Shown in pieces: positions 1 through 8,008 of a stretch of 57,776 nt of DNA. Each line of letters begins with the position of its first letter. The stretch's first letter is position 1. Position numbers and translations under genes: made by a program. Location of the stretch: NCBI GenBank assembly GCA_945883235.1, contig CAMCXF010000016.1, positions 1 through 57,776 of the forward strand, in the 5' to 3' direction. The stretch is from Phenylobacterium deserti. Its GTDB lineage: Bacteria > Pseudomonadota > Alphaproteobacteria > Caulobacterales > Caulobacteraceae. The notes under the pieces are model-generated. The model saw nothing but the letters and a program-made list of their open reading frames with translations, ran no database searches and was not told where the DNA came from.

Positions 1-87
1 GCAGCGCACTGACACCTCTTGGCGACATCGGAACCCAGTGACAGGTCAAATATTCCCCGTTTGTTCCAATTGTGCTACAGTGATGCA

Positions 88-201
88 GTTGCCCGGATCG
101 CCCGCATCGTCGCCCCAGGTTGTCTGCATCACGTGACCGCACGAGGCAATCGCGGTGAGCCGATCTTCTTCAAGGACGGGGACCAGGAACTCTACCTCGA
201 A
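88..201 (+). pseudogene. N-terminal remnant of an IS200/RAYT-type (Y1) transposase
   Basis: The frame reads ARIARIVAPGCLHHVTARGN and then EPIFFKDGDQELY, the conserved N-terminus of REP-associated Y1 tyrosine transposases (the HHVT stretch holds the metal-binding HUH-like pair). Only about 38 residues match. The usual ATG before ARIAR is replaced by a GTT codon, and similarity ends near 201, where an unrelated sequence begins. The catalytic Tyr, expected much further downstream, is absent. This is dead transposase debris, probably cut by the ISAs1-type element that follows. Confidence 0.7.
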
Positions 202-311
202 GTCGCGCCTTTCCCTGTTAGCAGTAGGGGAATCGCATGTGTGAACAGCAGGGTTAATGTATTTGAAGGCGTGATGGAATCTGAGGGATCCTCCTGTTGA
301 AGGAGGTTCCG

Positions 312-524
312 ATGCTGATCCTTGAGGTGTTGGACGATGTTCCAGACCCGCGCCGATACAACAGCCTGCATGACCTGACCGACGTGCTTTTCGTGGCCCT
401 GGCGGCAATGTTGTGCGGGGCCAAGCACTGCACGGACATGGCGCTGTTCGCCGAGGCCCGTCTGGAGCTGTTGCGAAGCTTCGTCCCCTTGCGGAACGGG
501 GTTGTACGTCGTCAGAACATTTGA
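312..524 (+). pseudogene. 5' fragment of an ISAs1-family DDE transposase
   Basis: MLILEVLDDVPDPRRYNSLH and the following AAMLCGAKHCTDMALF match the N-terminal accessory domain of ISAs1-family transposases, normally about 370 residues. The start is intact: an AGGAGG box at 301-306 sits just upstream of the ATG. Similarity stops after VPLRNG (about position 500) and the frame closes at 524, so the whole DDE catalytic domain is missing. A deletion or a second insertion at about 500 explains the break. The residual ORF has no expected transposase activity. Confidence 0.75.
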
Positions 525-699
525 GACAGGTGGGGTCCGGATTTAACGGAGATTTGGCCCCATCTGGGGTTGGTAGCTAGGCGGCGATTTTGCGGTGTTT
601 GGTCGCCCTATCCTCCAAGCCAAATAGCGGTATAATAATACCGCCCCAGGCAGCCCCGCAGGACCCGCTGGAGCTTGAGATCAGGCAGGAGCAGGCCCA
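501..699. other. Gene-free stretch with insertion-sequence debris and a small palindrome
   Basis: About 200 bases between the ISAs1 fragment and the DUF5681 gene. On the minus strand a frame ending RATKHRKIAA-stop at about 589-591 could be the tail of another degraded gene, but I cannot name it. A perfect palindrome (GCGGTAT, four bases, ATACCGC) lies at 627-644, 55 bases upstream of the next gene's ATG. It could be an operator or a weak terminator. Confidence 0.35.
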
Positions 700-987
700 A
701 TGAATCCAACCGGCCATGGCGGCTTCCAGAAGGGCCGCAGCGGCAATCCTGGTGGCAGGCCCAAAGAGGTCGGCGCGGTGCGGGATTTGGCACGTGCGTT
801 CACACCGCAGGCGATAGCCACGCTCGTTACGATCATGGACCAGGACAACGCCCCTGCATCTGCTCGAGTCGCGGCGGCGGAGGCCCTGCTCAATCGCGGC
901 TGGGGCCGGCCCACGCAGCCTATCGCCGGTGATGAGGATGCAGGGCCGGTGGAGATTGTGGTGCGCTGGGCGGCGGCGGGCGATTAG
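700..987 (+). CDS. DUF5681-type small protein
   Basis: This 95-residue protein has the N-terminal signature GFQKGRSGNPGGRPKE (residues 8-23), typical of DUF5681 proteins found in phage and mobile-element neighbourhoods, often near terminase genes. The rest is Ala-rich and probably helical, with no catalytic motif. An AGGAG box about 8 bases before the ATG supports the start. It is the only gene of this accessory block on the plus strand, running towards the two small minus-strand genes. Function is unknown; an association with phage DNA packaging is an inference from the family only. Confidence 0.7.
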   Translation: MNPTGHGGFQKGRSGNPGGRPKEVGAVRDLARAFTPQAIATLVTIMDQDNAPASARVAAAEALLNRGWGRPTQPIAGDEDAGPVEIVVRWAAAGD

Positions 988-1001
988 GCGCTAGTTACCC
1001 T

Positions 1002-1232
1002 CTAATATCTGTTCAATTCTGCCGTGTTTTGAGCCTCGTCAGCCGCGTTTTGCGCTTCTTCAGCGGCGCTCTGGGCTTCCTCTGCAGTGCTTTTAGCGTC
1101 CTCAGCGGCGCTCTGGGCTTCCTCCGCCACGTTATTGGCTTCCGCTATTTTATGAGTGAGGCGCTGAGAGAGCAGAAAAAGCGCCATCAAGGCCATTATT
1201 GCGTATGCCGCTGGTCGTCTCTCAATCGGCAT
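1002..1232 (-). CDS. Small membrane protein with Ala-rich heptad coiled coil
   Basis: Read from the ATG at 1232 this gives 76 residues: a short basic N-terminus (MPIERRPAAY), one hydrophobic segment (about AIMALMALFLLSQ), then a tail of near-perfect heptads of the AEEAQSA type repeated about five times, ending NTAELNRY. The pattern predicts a membrane-anchored trimeric or dimeric coiled coil, reminiscent of Lpp-like or spanin-like proteins. An in-frame ATG at 1277 would add 15 residues but lies well inside the upstream gene. The start at 1232 overlaps the end of that gene by 11 bases, so the two are probably co-translated. No homologue recognised. Confidence 0.55.
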   Translation of the reverse strand: MPIERRPAAYAIMALMALFLLSQRLTHKIAEANNVAEEAQSAAEDAKSTAEEAQSAAEEAQNAADEAQNTAELNRY

Positions 1233-1425
1233 CGAGGGTAGCCTTGGATTTCGGGGCTCTTGTGACCCTGACGCCAATTACGGCAATGACGCATACTCCC
1301 GCCAACGTGGTGCAATTTTCGTCTTCGAAAGCACTCAAGAAAGCCCCAAGGAACAAACACCACAGAACCGCCTCGCCATAGTTAAAGCCTTTGACCCGAC
1401 TCCAGAACGCCCGTGCTTTTGACAT
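1222..1425 (-). CDS. Small two-segment membrane protein of the island
   Basis: 67 residues with two hydrophobic stretches (about EAVLWCLFLGAFLSAF and TLAGVCVIAVIGVRV), giving a small helical-hairpin membrane protein. The start is strongly supported by an AGGAGG box about 8 bases upstream on the minus strand. It overlaps the downstream heptad-repeat gene and follows the primase-helicase gene after about 140 bases. The size and pairing resemble phage lysis-type or toxin-like cassettes, but no sequence signature proves this. Confidence 0.55.
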   Translation of the reverse strand: MSKARAFWSRVKGFNYGEAVLWCLFLGAFLSAFEDENCTTLAGVCVIAVIGVRVTRAPKSKATLDAD

Positions 1426-1568
1426 TTTCTTATCCTCCTAATGTTCAGATACGAATGACCATAGAGCACCCACCACCACCACCCGACCCCCTAGTAAACT
1501 AGGGGGGGGTGGGTATGCGGGATTGGGCAAAAATCAGGCCTGACATACACCGTATTTCGAGGTGCTGG
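1426..1568. other. Intergenic stretch with a G/C-run hairpin
   Basis: Between the primase-helicase stop and the small membrane gene lies an unusual sequence of CCA triplets followed by a hairpin, CCCCCTAG-TAAA-CTAGGGGG, at 1487-1506, then a run of G. As read on the minus strand it has no T tract after the stem, so it is a poor intrinsic terminator. It may be a processing or attenuation structure, or a protein site. Nothing else is visible here. Confidence 0.4.
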
Positions 1569-3533
1569 TCATGGCTCAATCCAGTCGCCGACAATGACGA
1601 ATGGGACCTGCCTGCCCCCTGGCGCGGCACGCCTCCGTTCTATTTTCAGAAGGCCGTCAGTTAGCGCCTGTGCAAGATGCGTGGAGATCAGCTGTTTGTC
1701 CGCAGCGTCTATTCCAAGAGCTTTTGCTAACGCATGTCCGACCCAATCGGCGACCTGTGAGCTTGCCCGCCAAACCCCTCGACTGACCACGTGCTGTACC
1801 TTCCGCCAATCCGCGTCTGAAAACTGGACCTTTCCGCCCGACGCCGGGGCAGCCTCATAGGTAGCGACCAGACTGGTTATGGCGTCGCCGTCCTCATCGA
1901 AGCCCAGATGCTCTTTCGTCAGCGCGAAATGCAGATCGTTCAGCCGCTCGCCATCTTTCATCTTGGTCACGGTGAGCTTGGCCTGCATTGCGTCCTTACT
2001 GGGCTTGAATGCTCCGAGTACGAAATCCAGGTTGGCCATGATCGCCGAGGAGCCTCGGGGCCTTTCGCCATCGTTATGGCCGGTATGGTGAACGATGATG
2101 ACTGTTGCGCCGAACGGCTCGCGCAATTCGGAGTTGATCAGTCGCAGGTACGCAGAGACGTCGCTGGATGCGTTCTCATCCCCGTTAAAGGTCTGGGTTA
2201 GGGTGTCGATGACAATCAGGCTGGGCGGGGCTGGTAAGCCCTCTATGGCACCTCGCAACTTTGCGATCTGTTGCTCGTCAGAAAGGACCAACGGCTTTTT
2301 GCAAATGTAGAACTGGCCGGGCATTTCGCGGTCCCTCGCCCGACACCATGCCTGGCCACGGCGATAGGCCCCAGCTCCACCCTCCGCAGCGACATAGAGG
2401 GTGGGTCCGTCCTTTGTACGAAGCCCAGCCCATTCCATGTCGTTCGCGACGTGAAAGGCGAGGTCAAAGGCGATGAAGGACTTAAACGAGCCGGATGCGC
2501 CGAAAATCATGCCGATGGCATCTGCCGGAATGATGCCTTTGACGATCCATCTCATTTTCGCTGCCTCGTCCGCCAAGTCCCTCAGGGGCTGAATGAGTGG
2601 CTCACTCTCAAAGACCGTGTCTGCTGGTGCATATTTCCTTGCCCCAGCCACCATGCGCCCCAGCTCAGGCCCATACCGCTCTGCGTGCCGCGACAACTCG
2701 GCGGCATTGTCGTTGGCCGGTAAGCTGGCCTCGCCTAGGCCGCGCAGGTGATTGAGCACCGCCGCTGGTGCCGCCCCTGACGCAATCAGACTGCTGGAAA
2801 TCTTTAGCAGGGGGTCGTGATAGCTGCGCTTCGCGGGATCGGGATGCAGCAGCTGGCGGTAGAGGTCCGCATTGTCGGCGTTGGGTGCAAACGATTGGCC
2901 AACTGGTAAGGAGCCGAGCTGGGCGCGGATGGTCTCCAGGTCCAAGCCGAACGTGGCGGCGGCATCGGCCAGGGAGTAGACGGCTCCGTCCAGGGGTCTG
3001 ATCATGACGGTCTGGAATGGGCCGCCAGGTCGCGACTTGGTGTTGCTGCCAACGGGTAAGCGGGCATAGCGGACGGGGTTGTTCCCGCTGTTGTCCGCCT
3101 TAACGAGGCCGTTAGCGGCCATAGCCTGAAGCAGCGCGTCGATCAGGCGAAGATCGCGGGTGTCGGGGTCGTCTTCATCCAGCATCACCCCCGCCTGATA
3201 GTTCCCGGGACTGGTCTCGAGGACATAGGCGTCATTTCCGAGCAAATCGCCTGGATTGATGTCATCCGCCACAAGGACCGCAAGGCGGACGAAGTTGGCC
3301 TTGGTGCGCTTCCTCTCCGGCCCATTCATGAGGGCCACGCAGTAATAGTTATTGTCCGCAGGCCGAGCGTCGATCAGCGCTCTTTGTTGCTCGCTGTCGC
3401 GCCATGCTTGTCCCTGCCATTCAGCCGGGCCAGCCTGGCTAGGATCGCCCCTGAAGGAAGCGGTCCAGCCGAATTCGCCTTCCGACAGCTGGTAAACGGC
3501 GGCGAGGAATTCGCTGTTGGTGATCTCGCTCAT
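1569..3533 (-). CDS. Primase-RepA helicase fusion of an integrative element
   Basis: 654 residues. The N-terminal third (to about 210) resembles RepB-type DNA primase domains, with the KSRPGG and RYARLP stretches of that fold. The second half is a RepA-like hexameric helicase ATPase (AAA_25): Walker A GASGSFKS at 345-352 and a Walker B-like LIVIDTLTQTF near 447. Such proteins start replication of plasmids, satellites and integrative elements. The C-terminus carries a short helical, probably DNA-binding, region. It begins 4 bases after the stop of the AlpA-like gene, so the two form one unit. This makes autonomous replication after excision plausible. No relaxase or replication origin is visible. 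Confidence 0.85.
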   Translation of the reverse strand: MSEITNSEFLAAVYQLSEGEFGWTASFRGDPSQAGPAEWQGQAWRDSEQQRALIDARPADNNYYCVALMNGPERKRTKANFVRLAVLVADDINPGDLLGNDAYVLETSPGNYQAGVMLDEDDPDTRDLRLIDALLQAMAANGLVKADNSGNNPVRYARLPVGSNTKSRPGGPFQTVMIRPLDGAVYSLADAAATFGLDLETIRAQLGSLPVGQSFAPNADNADLYRQLLHPDPAKRSYHDPLLKISSSLIASGAAPAAVLNHLRGLGEASLPANDNAAELSRHAERYGPELGRMVAGARKYAPADTVFESEPLIQPLRDLADEAAKMRWIVKGIIPADAIGMIFGASGSFKSFIAFDLAFHVANDMEWAGLRTKDGPTLYVAAEGGAGAYRRGQAWCRARDREMPGQFYICKKPLVLSDEQQIAKLRGAIEGLPAPPSLIVIDTLTQTFNGDENASSDVSAYLRLINSELREPFGATVIIVHHTGHNDGERPRGSSAIMANLDFVLGAFKPSKDAMQAKLTVTKMKDGERLNDLHFALTKEHLGFDEDGDAITSLVATYEAAPASGGKVQFSDADWRKVQHVVSRGVWRASSQVADWVGHALAKALGIDAADKQLISTHLAQALTDGLLKIERRRAAPGGRQVPFVIVGDWIEP

Positions 3534-3537
3534 GGCT

Positions 3538-3753
3538 TCAGACCTCCGCGCTGGAGGCTGAGCGGACGCGGATCGGGGCGGGGGGCAGGCTGGCGACGAA
3601 TCTGCGCAGGGACTCAGCTGGGATTATTGTCCGCGCACCCAGCGAGCGGGCCTCAATTTTGCCGGCACTGATATACCCGTAAAGTGTTGTGCGCCCGCAC
3701 CCGATAACCTTGCATGCGTCAGCGATTGGGTAGGCTAATACGTCCGTGTTCAT
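3538..3753 (-). CDS. AlpA/excisionase-like helix-turn-helix protein
   Basis: Read from the ATG at 3753 (a GGAG box lies 8 bases upstream), this is a 71-residue protein whose centre, ADACKVIGCGRTTLYGYISA, is a MerR/HTH_17-type helix-turn-helix followed by a wing (GARTIIPAESLRRFVASL). Proteins of this kind act as excisionases or as activators of integrase and replication genes in P4-like elements. It lies between the unknown island gene and the primase-helicase. The long upstream in-frame extension to 3960 overlaps the neighbouring gene and is not needed. Confidence 0.75.
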   Translation of the reverse strand: MNTDVLAYPIADACKVIGCGRTTLYGYISAGKIEARSLGARTIIPAESLRRFVASLPPAPIRVRSASSAEV

Positions 3754-3847
3754 CTGAATTGCTCCGGTGTGAGACGTCCATGAGCGGACGCCGCCGGGCA
3801 GGCCTACAGATGGTCTAGACTGGATAATTCCGACGTAACTGCGGCAG

Positions 3848-4429
3848 TTATTTCTTGGCCTTTTTTTGTTTACTTCGACGCCGCTCAATGGCCTTGCTGA
3901 TGGTGCCTGGATCGTACTCCAGGCGGAAAACTCGCTTGATGGCCTTGGCCAAAATCTCACAAACGGGACCGGATTTGTCGAGAATTGAAGGTGGCTTTTT
4001 CGGCTCGACTTTCAGACATTCAGCAATCATCGGCGCCCAGCGATAAGCGGCCTCACTCCACTGTTTTGGCGGCTTCCCCTCTTGGCGGCCAGGCGCAACG
4101 ACAAGAAACGTATCGACCTCATTTAACAGGGATTGGATCTGCGGGTTCGTTTCAACGAAACTCCCACCGACTTCTAACAGCCGCTTGATTTCTTTCTTGA
4201 GCGCACCCGCAGCCTTGCTCACTTTTGGCAATTGTTTTCCGGCGCGAGAAAATTCAGCATTTTCCGGATCTTCAGGGGCTTGGAGCCACCGGCGGGTAAA
4301 TTCGATAGTGTGGGTCAAGTCTTTGATCAATTGTGGATCCCGGTCAGTGGGTATGGGCTCTGGAAACCAGCTGGCGACCTCCTTAACCGTGATCGCGCCC
4401 TCAATATCCTCGACATCTGGCTCAGACAT
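3848..4429 (-). CDS. Unknown 193-residue element protein
   Basis: No family recognised. The protein is hydrophilic, starts MSEPDVEDIEGAITVKEV, has a central helical Lys-rich stretch (KAAGALKKEIKRLLEVGGS) and ends in a highly basic tail, IERRRSKQKKAKK, suggesting nucleic-acid contact. Its start overlaps the last 8 bases of the integrase gene on the same strand, so it is probably translated with it. It sits between integrase and the AlpA-like gene, where element-specific regulators or recombination accessory proteins are common. That role is inference from position. Confidence 0.65.
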   Translation of the reverse strand: MSEPDVEDIEGAITVKEVASWFPEPIPTDRDPQLIKDLTHTIEFTRRWLQAPEDPENAEFSRAGKQLPKVSKAAGALKKEIKRLLEVGGSFVETNPQIQSLLNEVDTFLVVAPGRQEGKPPKQWSEAAYRWAPMIAECLKVEPKKPPSILDKSGPVCEILAKAIKRVFRLEYDPGTISKAIERRRSKQKKAKK

Positions 4430-5699
4430 GCTGCTGCGCTCGCCCTATAGGGATGACTTTACCTTCGCCGCCTGGCGTTTCGGAGTACGTCGCCCACGCT
4501 TCCATCATTAGTCGTCGCTTTTCAAACAGGTCGCCCCGACGATACGCAGCCTCCACGGCATTGCCGACCGTATGAGCCAGGGCCGCTTCGGCGACCTCGC
4601 GGGGGAAGGACGTTGCCTCTGACGCCCAGTCCCGGAAGGTCGAGCGGAATCCGTGGACGGTGATATCGCCATGATCCATGCGGCGCAAAAGCATGTTCAT
4701 CGACATTCCCGACAATGCCCGGCCAAGAGCCGCGCCGGGGAAGACGAAAGCGTCCAGGCTGTTGACAGTCCGCATCGCAGCCAATTTGGTAAGGACGGTT
4801 ATGGCTGTGGAATTCAGTGGAACGCGATGTTCGCGCCTGGCCTTCATCCGACCTGCCGGGACCGTCCAGATTCTTTTGGCGAGGTCGATCTCATCCCACT
4901 TGGCACCCAGGACCTCACCGGTTCGCGCTGCGGTTAGGATGGTAAATTCCAGCGCTTGGGCGGCGGTACCATTCTGCGATCTGAGCTTTACCAGGAAGGC
5001 GTTCGTCGTCGACCAGGGCAGGGCGGGATGATGTTCGACCGGAGCAATCTTGCTACGGGCTGGCAGAAGAAATGACAGATGGCCGCGCCACCGGGCGGGG
5101 TTTTCACCGTCCCGCCATCCTCGTGACTTGCCGTAGTCCAGGACGTTCTCAATGCGACCCCGCACACGGGCTGCTGTCTCCGGTTTAACACGCCAGATGG
5201 GTTCGAGCGCGGCCAGGACGTGGCCTGTCTCAATCGCTCCAACAGGCAGGTCGCCGAAATGGGGGTGGGCGTAGGTCTCCAGGGTGTTGGCCCATTGGTC
5301 ACGGTGCTTGGAGTTTCGCCACGCCTTCTCATGCGCAGAAAGATAATGGCCGGCGACCTGGCGGAACGTGATGGCTTCCACCACCGCCCGCTGGTCTTCT
5401 GCCATCTTGGCCTTAGTCTCGGCTTCGCGCTGGGCCAGTGGGTCTATGCCGGCTCGGACCTGCTTGATCAGTTGACCTGCCACCTCGCGGGCGTCGGCCA
5501 GAGGGACTTCGCCGTCGCTGTAGCCAGCGCGTCCCAGACCCATCTCGCGCATCTTCGCGCCCTGCGGCGTGTAGCGAAACAACCAGAACTTTCCACCGGC
5601 GGGTCTGACCAGCAGATATAGGCCGTTGCCATCACCGTAGCGTCCAGGCTTGGCGGCCTTCACCGCCGCCGCCGTCAATCCCGCAGCCCTACGCGCCAT
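4422..5699 (-). CDS. P4-type tyrosine recombinase (integrase)
   Basis: 425 residues in the order typical of tRNA-directed integrases: an N-terminal DUF4102 arm-binding domain (about 5-95, GDGNGLYLLVRPAGGKFW), a core-binding domain (about 110-205) and a C-terminal catalytic domain. Catalytic residues can be read: Arg259 (TAARTGEVLG), His349 and Arg352 (VHGFRST), His376 (LAHTVGN) and the nucleophile Tyr386 (EAAYRRGDLF). The length is normal and no residue is missing, so it should be active. It points away from the tRNA-Ser(GGA) gene at 5881-5970, which is almost certainly its target. Confidence 0.93.
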   Translation of the reverse strand: MARRAAGLTAAAVKAAKPGRYGDGNGLYLLVRPAGGKFWLFRYTPQGAKMREMGLGRAGYSDGEVPLADAREVAGQLIKQVRAGIDPLAQREAETKAKMAEDQRAVVEAITFRQVAGHYLSAHEKAWRNSKHRDQWANTLETYAHPHFGDLPVGAIETGHVLAALEPIWRVKPETAARVRGRIENVLDYGKSRGWRDGENPARWRGHLSFLLPARSKIAPVEHHPALPWSTTNAFLVKLRSQNGTAAQALEFTILTAARTGEVLGAKWDEIDLAKRIWTVPAGRMKARREHRVPLNSTAITVLTKLAAMRTVNSLDAFVFPGAALGRALSGMSMNMLLRRMDHGDITVHGFRSTFRDWASEATSFPREVAEAALAHTVGNAVEAAYRRGDLFEKRRLMMEAWATYSETPGGEGKVIPIGRAQQHV

Positions 5700-5733
5700 C
5701 TGGGCCTCGCTCTAAACCCGGGGATCAGGGATC

Positions 5734-5827
5734 GTCCCCTAATCTGTCCCCTAATAATATCGCTGAACGGACGCGAACACAAGCGGGCTGCTCCGAATAG
5801 ATAAAGGGGTTTATCGCCTGATAAACC
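5734..5827. repeat. Direct repeat and palindrome between integrase and tRNA
   Basis: The 10-mer GTCCCCTAAT occurs at 5734-5743 and again at 5746-5755, a 12-base period. It is followed by a perfect inverted repeat, GGTTTATC-GCCT-GATAAACC, at 5808-5827. The direct repeats lie 35-55 bases upstream of the integrase start, where arm-type integrase sites or excisionase sites are usual. The palindrome sits about 55 bases past the tRNA 3' end and could instead act on tRNA transcription. Roles are inferred from position. Confidence 0.45.
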
Positions 5828-5880
5828 TGATGTTTTTGGGAATAATTCGGTCAGTCACCAAAGTGACGCGAACAGGGTTG

Positions 5881-5910
5881 TGGCGGTGCGGGTGGGATTC
5901 GAACCCACGT
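5881..5910 (-). other. Putative attachment site (tRNA 3' end)
   Basis: P4-type integrases recombine at the 3' end of tRNA genes, usually within the T-arm and acceptor strand. The closest intact integrase (4422-5699) faces this tRNA, so its 3' end is the predicted junction. I looked for a second copy of the T-arm/acceptor sequence (GTGGGATTCGAACCCAC) between 1 and 1568 and found none, so the other end of the element is either outside the window or was lost. Confidence 0.4.
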
Positions 5911-5970
5911 TAGGCTTTCACCTAAACACGCTTTCCAAGCGTGCGCCTTCAACCACTCGGCCACCGCACC
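5881..5970 (-). tRNA. tRNA-Ser (anticodon GGA), CCA encoded
   Basis: The minus strand folds as a class II tRNA. Acceptor GGTGCGG pairs with CCGCACC, then a G discriminator and genomic CCA (5881-5883). The anticodon stem CACGC/GCGTG encloses TTGGAAA with anticodon GGA. A long variable arm (TAGGT/GCCTA type) identifies serine, and the T-loop TTCGAAT is intact. It decodes UCC and UCU. The integrase is 180 bases downstream and the tRNA 3' half is the likely attachment core, yet the gene is complete because the element restored its 3' end. Confidence 0.96.
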
Positions 5971-6019
5971 GTAAGCCGTACGGGAGGAGTGGGACCCCGT
6001 CGGAAGGCGCGCAATATAG

Positions 6020-7006
6020 TCAGGAAGCCTTGGGGGGCAAGCGGGCGTTTGCAGCGCGGGAAAGTCGGGCGGGATTGAACAGGGATCGGGGTTCGTGCGC
6101 AGCCAGCCGGGCTTCCAGATCGGGGGTCTGCGTCAACCAGGCGTCGAGGCGGGATGACGCCGCAGGATGTCTGTCGCGGATAGCTGACTGAATTGCGCCC
6201 AGTGTTGCGTCGGCTGCGCGAATACGCACACGTTCGCGCTTCAGACCTTCATAGCGTTCGTCGATCAGACCCAATTGCGCCCGGGCCGAGGCGACCATCA
6301 ACACGGCTGTCGCGCGGTCGCCCGCTTCCAGTTCCCTGCGCGCGACCGCAAGAGCACGCCGTGCGTCGCTCATCATCGCCGGGAGCGTAACCGGGCTGCG
6401 AAGGGTATGCGGGCACGCTTCAGGATCCAGAGCCTGAACATAGGCACCTAGCGCGTCCAGCAAGGCGGCCGATGGCTCTGGTCCGTCGAATTCTTCGACG
6501 ATCAGGCCGCGGATGAACCGGGGAAGATCGGCGGCGGGCACTTTCAACGCAGCCCGGGGGGCCGTCAGGTCGGGGATCGGGCGCGGATCATGGACGCCGT
6601 TGCCGCGATGGCTGGAGAACAACGACAGGGTGACGTCAGCTGTCCCGGGCGGACCTGATGCGCCGGGGAACTGGAAGTCCGGATTGCCGCGCCCGGCGCG
6701 ATGACAGCTCTCACACGTCAGGCGCGCCCGCGCGGCCTGCCCGCCCAGCAGCGTCGGGGTGCGGAATGCGGCACGGCCAACTTCGACCGCGTGCGCGCGC
6801 TCCGGATCGGCGGGCAGCCGCAGGCACTCCGCGGGCTCGGTCGTCAACACGGCCACAGGGTCCGCTTGCGGCGAAATCCACAGCATCGCCCGGATCGGCG
6901 GCCCGGCGTCGGCGGCGAGGGTCGCTGACGCCGCGACGGCGAGTCCTAGCGCCCGGGCTCGCCGCCAGCGTCGATCCAACGGCGCAACTCCTCGGCTTCG
7001 GCGCAT
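6020..7006 (-). CDS. Secreted single-haem cytochrome c-like protein
   Basis: Read from the ATG at 7006 this gives 328 residues: an Arg-rich n-region, a hydrophobic signal core ([16 protein letters not shown]) and a mature domain with one haem-attachment motif, CESCH, at about 98-102. A later stretch, LFSSHRGNGVHDPRPIPDL, resembles the distal region of cytochrome-peroxidase-like or MbnH-like proteins. The C-terminal half is helical with no second CXXCH. The start overlaps the last 61 bases of the TPR gene in another frame, and no better start is visible. The pair may form a periplasmic redox complex. The physiological partner is unknown. Confidence 0.6.
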   Translation of the reverse strand: MRRSRGVAPLDRRWRRARALGLAVAASATLAADAGPPIRAMLWISPQADPVAVLTTEPAECLRLPADPERAHAVEVGRAAFRTPTLLGGQAARARLTCESCHRAGRGNPDFQFPGASGPPGTADVTLSLFSSHRGNGVHDPRPIPDLTAPRAALKVPAADLPRFIRGLIVEEFDGPEPSAALLDALGAYVQALDPEACPHTLRSPVTLPAMMSDARRALAVARRELEAGDRATAVLMVASARAQLGLIDERYEGLKRERVRIRAADATLGAIQSAIRDRHPAASSRLDAWLTQTPDLEARLAAHEPRSLFNPARLSRAANARLPPKAS

Positions 7007-7872
7007 CCGAAGGCGCACACGCGCTCCAGCCTGGCCAACATCAGCTTGGCGCCTTCGGCATCGCCGCGCTCGACCTTCAGTTCGCCGAAGTACTCGGTGG
7101 CACCGCGATGGTCCGGGGCGATGGCCAGCGCCTGACGATAGTACCGCTCGGCCTTGTCGAACTGGCCCAGCTTTCGCCAAGTGTAGCCCTGGTAGGTGAG
7201 GACGTCCGGGTGAGGACCGAAAGCGACCCGTGCCTTGTCCAGTGAGGCCAGCGCCTCGCCATAGCGCTTCTCGTTGATCAGGCTGACGGCTTCTACATAG
7301 GCACTGTCGCCGGTCCGGGCGGCGAAGATCAACGCACCACTGTCCAGCGCTGCACTGGGCTGGGGCGCGCCACCCGCGACGGCTTTTTCCACATCGGCTG
7401 TCATAGATTTCAACAGCGCAGGATCGCAACCCACACTGCAGTCGCTGGCCTTGGCTTTCAACCAGTCGAGCTGTTCCTGGGCCTTGGGTTCCTTTAGGTG
7501 GGCAAGCGAGAGAGCAAGGCCGCCCCGGCTGGGCAGGTCGTCAGGCGCGAGCTTGACCGCCCGCTCATAGGCCCGCTTGGCGGCTTTCCAGTTTTCGGAC
7601 GACGCCTGGGCGATGCCGAGCAGGCGCCAGCCGTCGATGTTCTTTGGTGCGGCGGTGGTCACGTTGCCGGCAGCGCGCGCGGCGGACTTGTAGTCCTTGG
7701 CCTGCAGCGCCCTGACCGCCTTGGCGTATTCTTCCGCCGGATTGTACTGGGGGGCAGAGGCTGAGGGCATGTCCGCCCCGCCGCCGCCGCCGCCGCCGCC
7801 GGCGGCCATCGCACCCGCCGTTGTCAGGCCAGCAAACACACTTGCCAAAATCACTGTCTTGAAGAGTCGCAT
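6946..7872 (-). CDS. Periplasmic TPR-repeat protein
   Basis: About 308 residues. A signal peptide ([22 protein letters not shown] region) is followed by a glycine run and TPR units: [50 protein letters not shown] and [19 protein letters not shown] Cys-containing segment ([11 protein letters not shown]) lies mid-protein and a second ([13 protein letters not shown]) near the end. The chosen ATG at 7872 has a GAGAGGA box 8 bases upstream; an ATG at 7881 is possible. TPR proteins scaffold complexes, and the overlapping downstream haem protein is the obvious partner candidate. Confidence 0.75.
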   Translation of the reverse strand: MRLFKTVILASVFAGLTTAGAMAAGGGGGGGGADMPSASAPQYNPAEEYAKAVRALQAKDYKSAARAAGNVTTAAPKNIDGWRLLGIAQASSENWKAAKRAYERAVKLAPDDLPSRGGLALSLAHLKEPKAQEQLDWLKAKASDCSVGCDPALLKSMTADVEKAVAGGAPQPSAALDSGALIFAARTGDSAYVEAVSLINEKRYGEALASLDKARVAFGPHPDVLTYQGYTWRKLGQFDKAERYYRQALAIAPDHRGATEYFGELKVERGDAEGAKLMLARLERVCAFGCAEAEELRRWIDAGGEPGR

Positions 7873-8008
7873 GACCGCCATCCTCTCTGCTGATCGTCTT
7901 GCCTCTACATTACCCCGGAAACCGGATGGGTTCAGTCGGAGTTGGTTTGGTGCAAATCAAAGTCAGATATCCTATCTTACGTTGGACCAGTCGCTCCGGA
8001 GGCGCATC

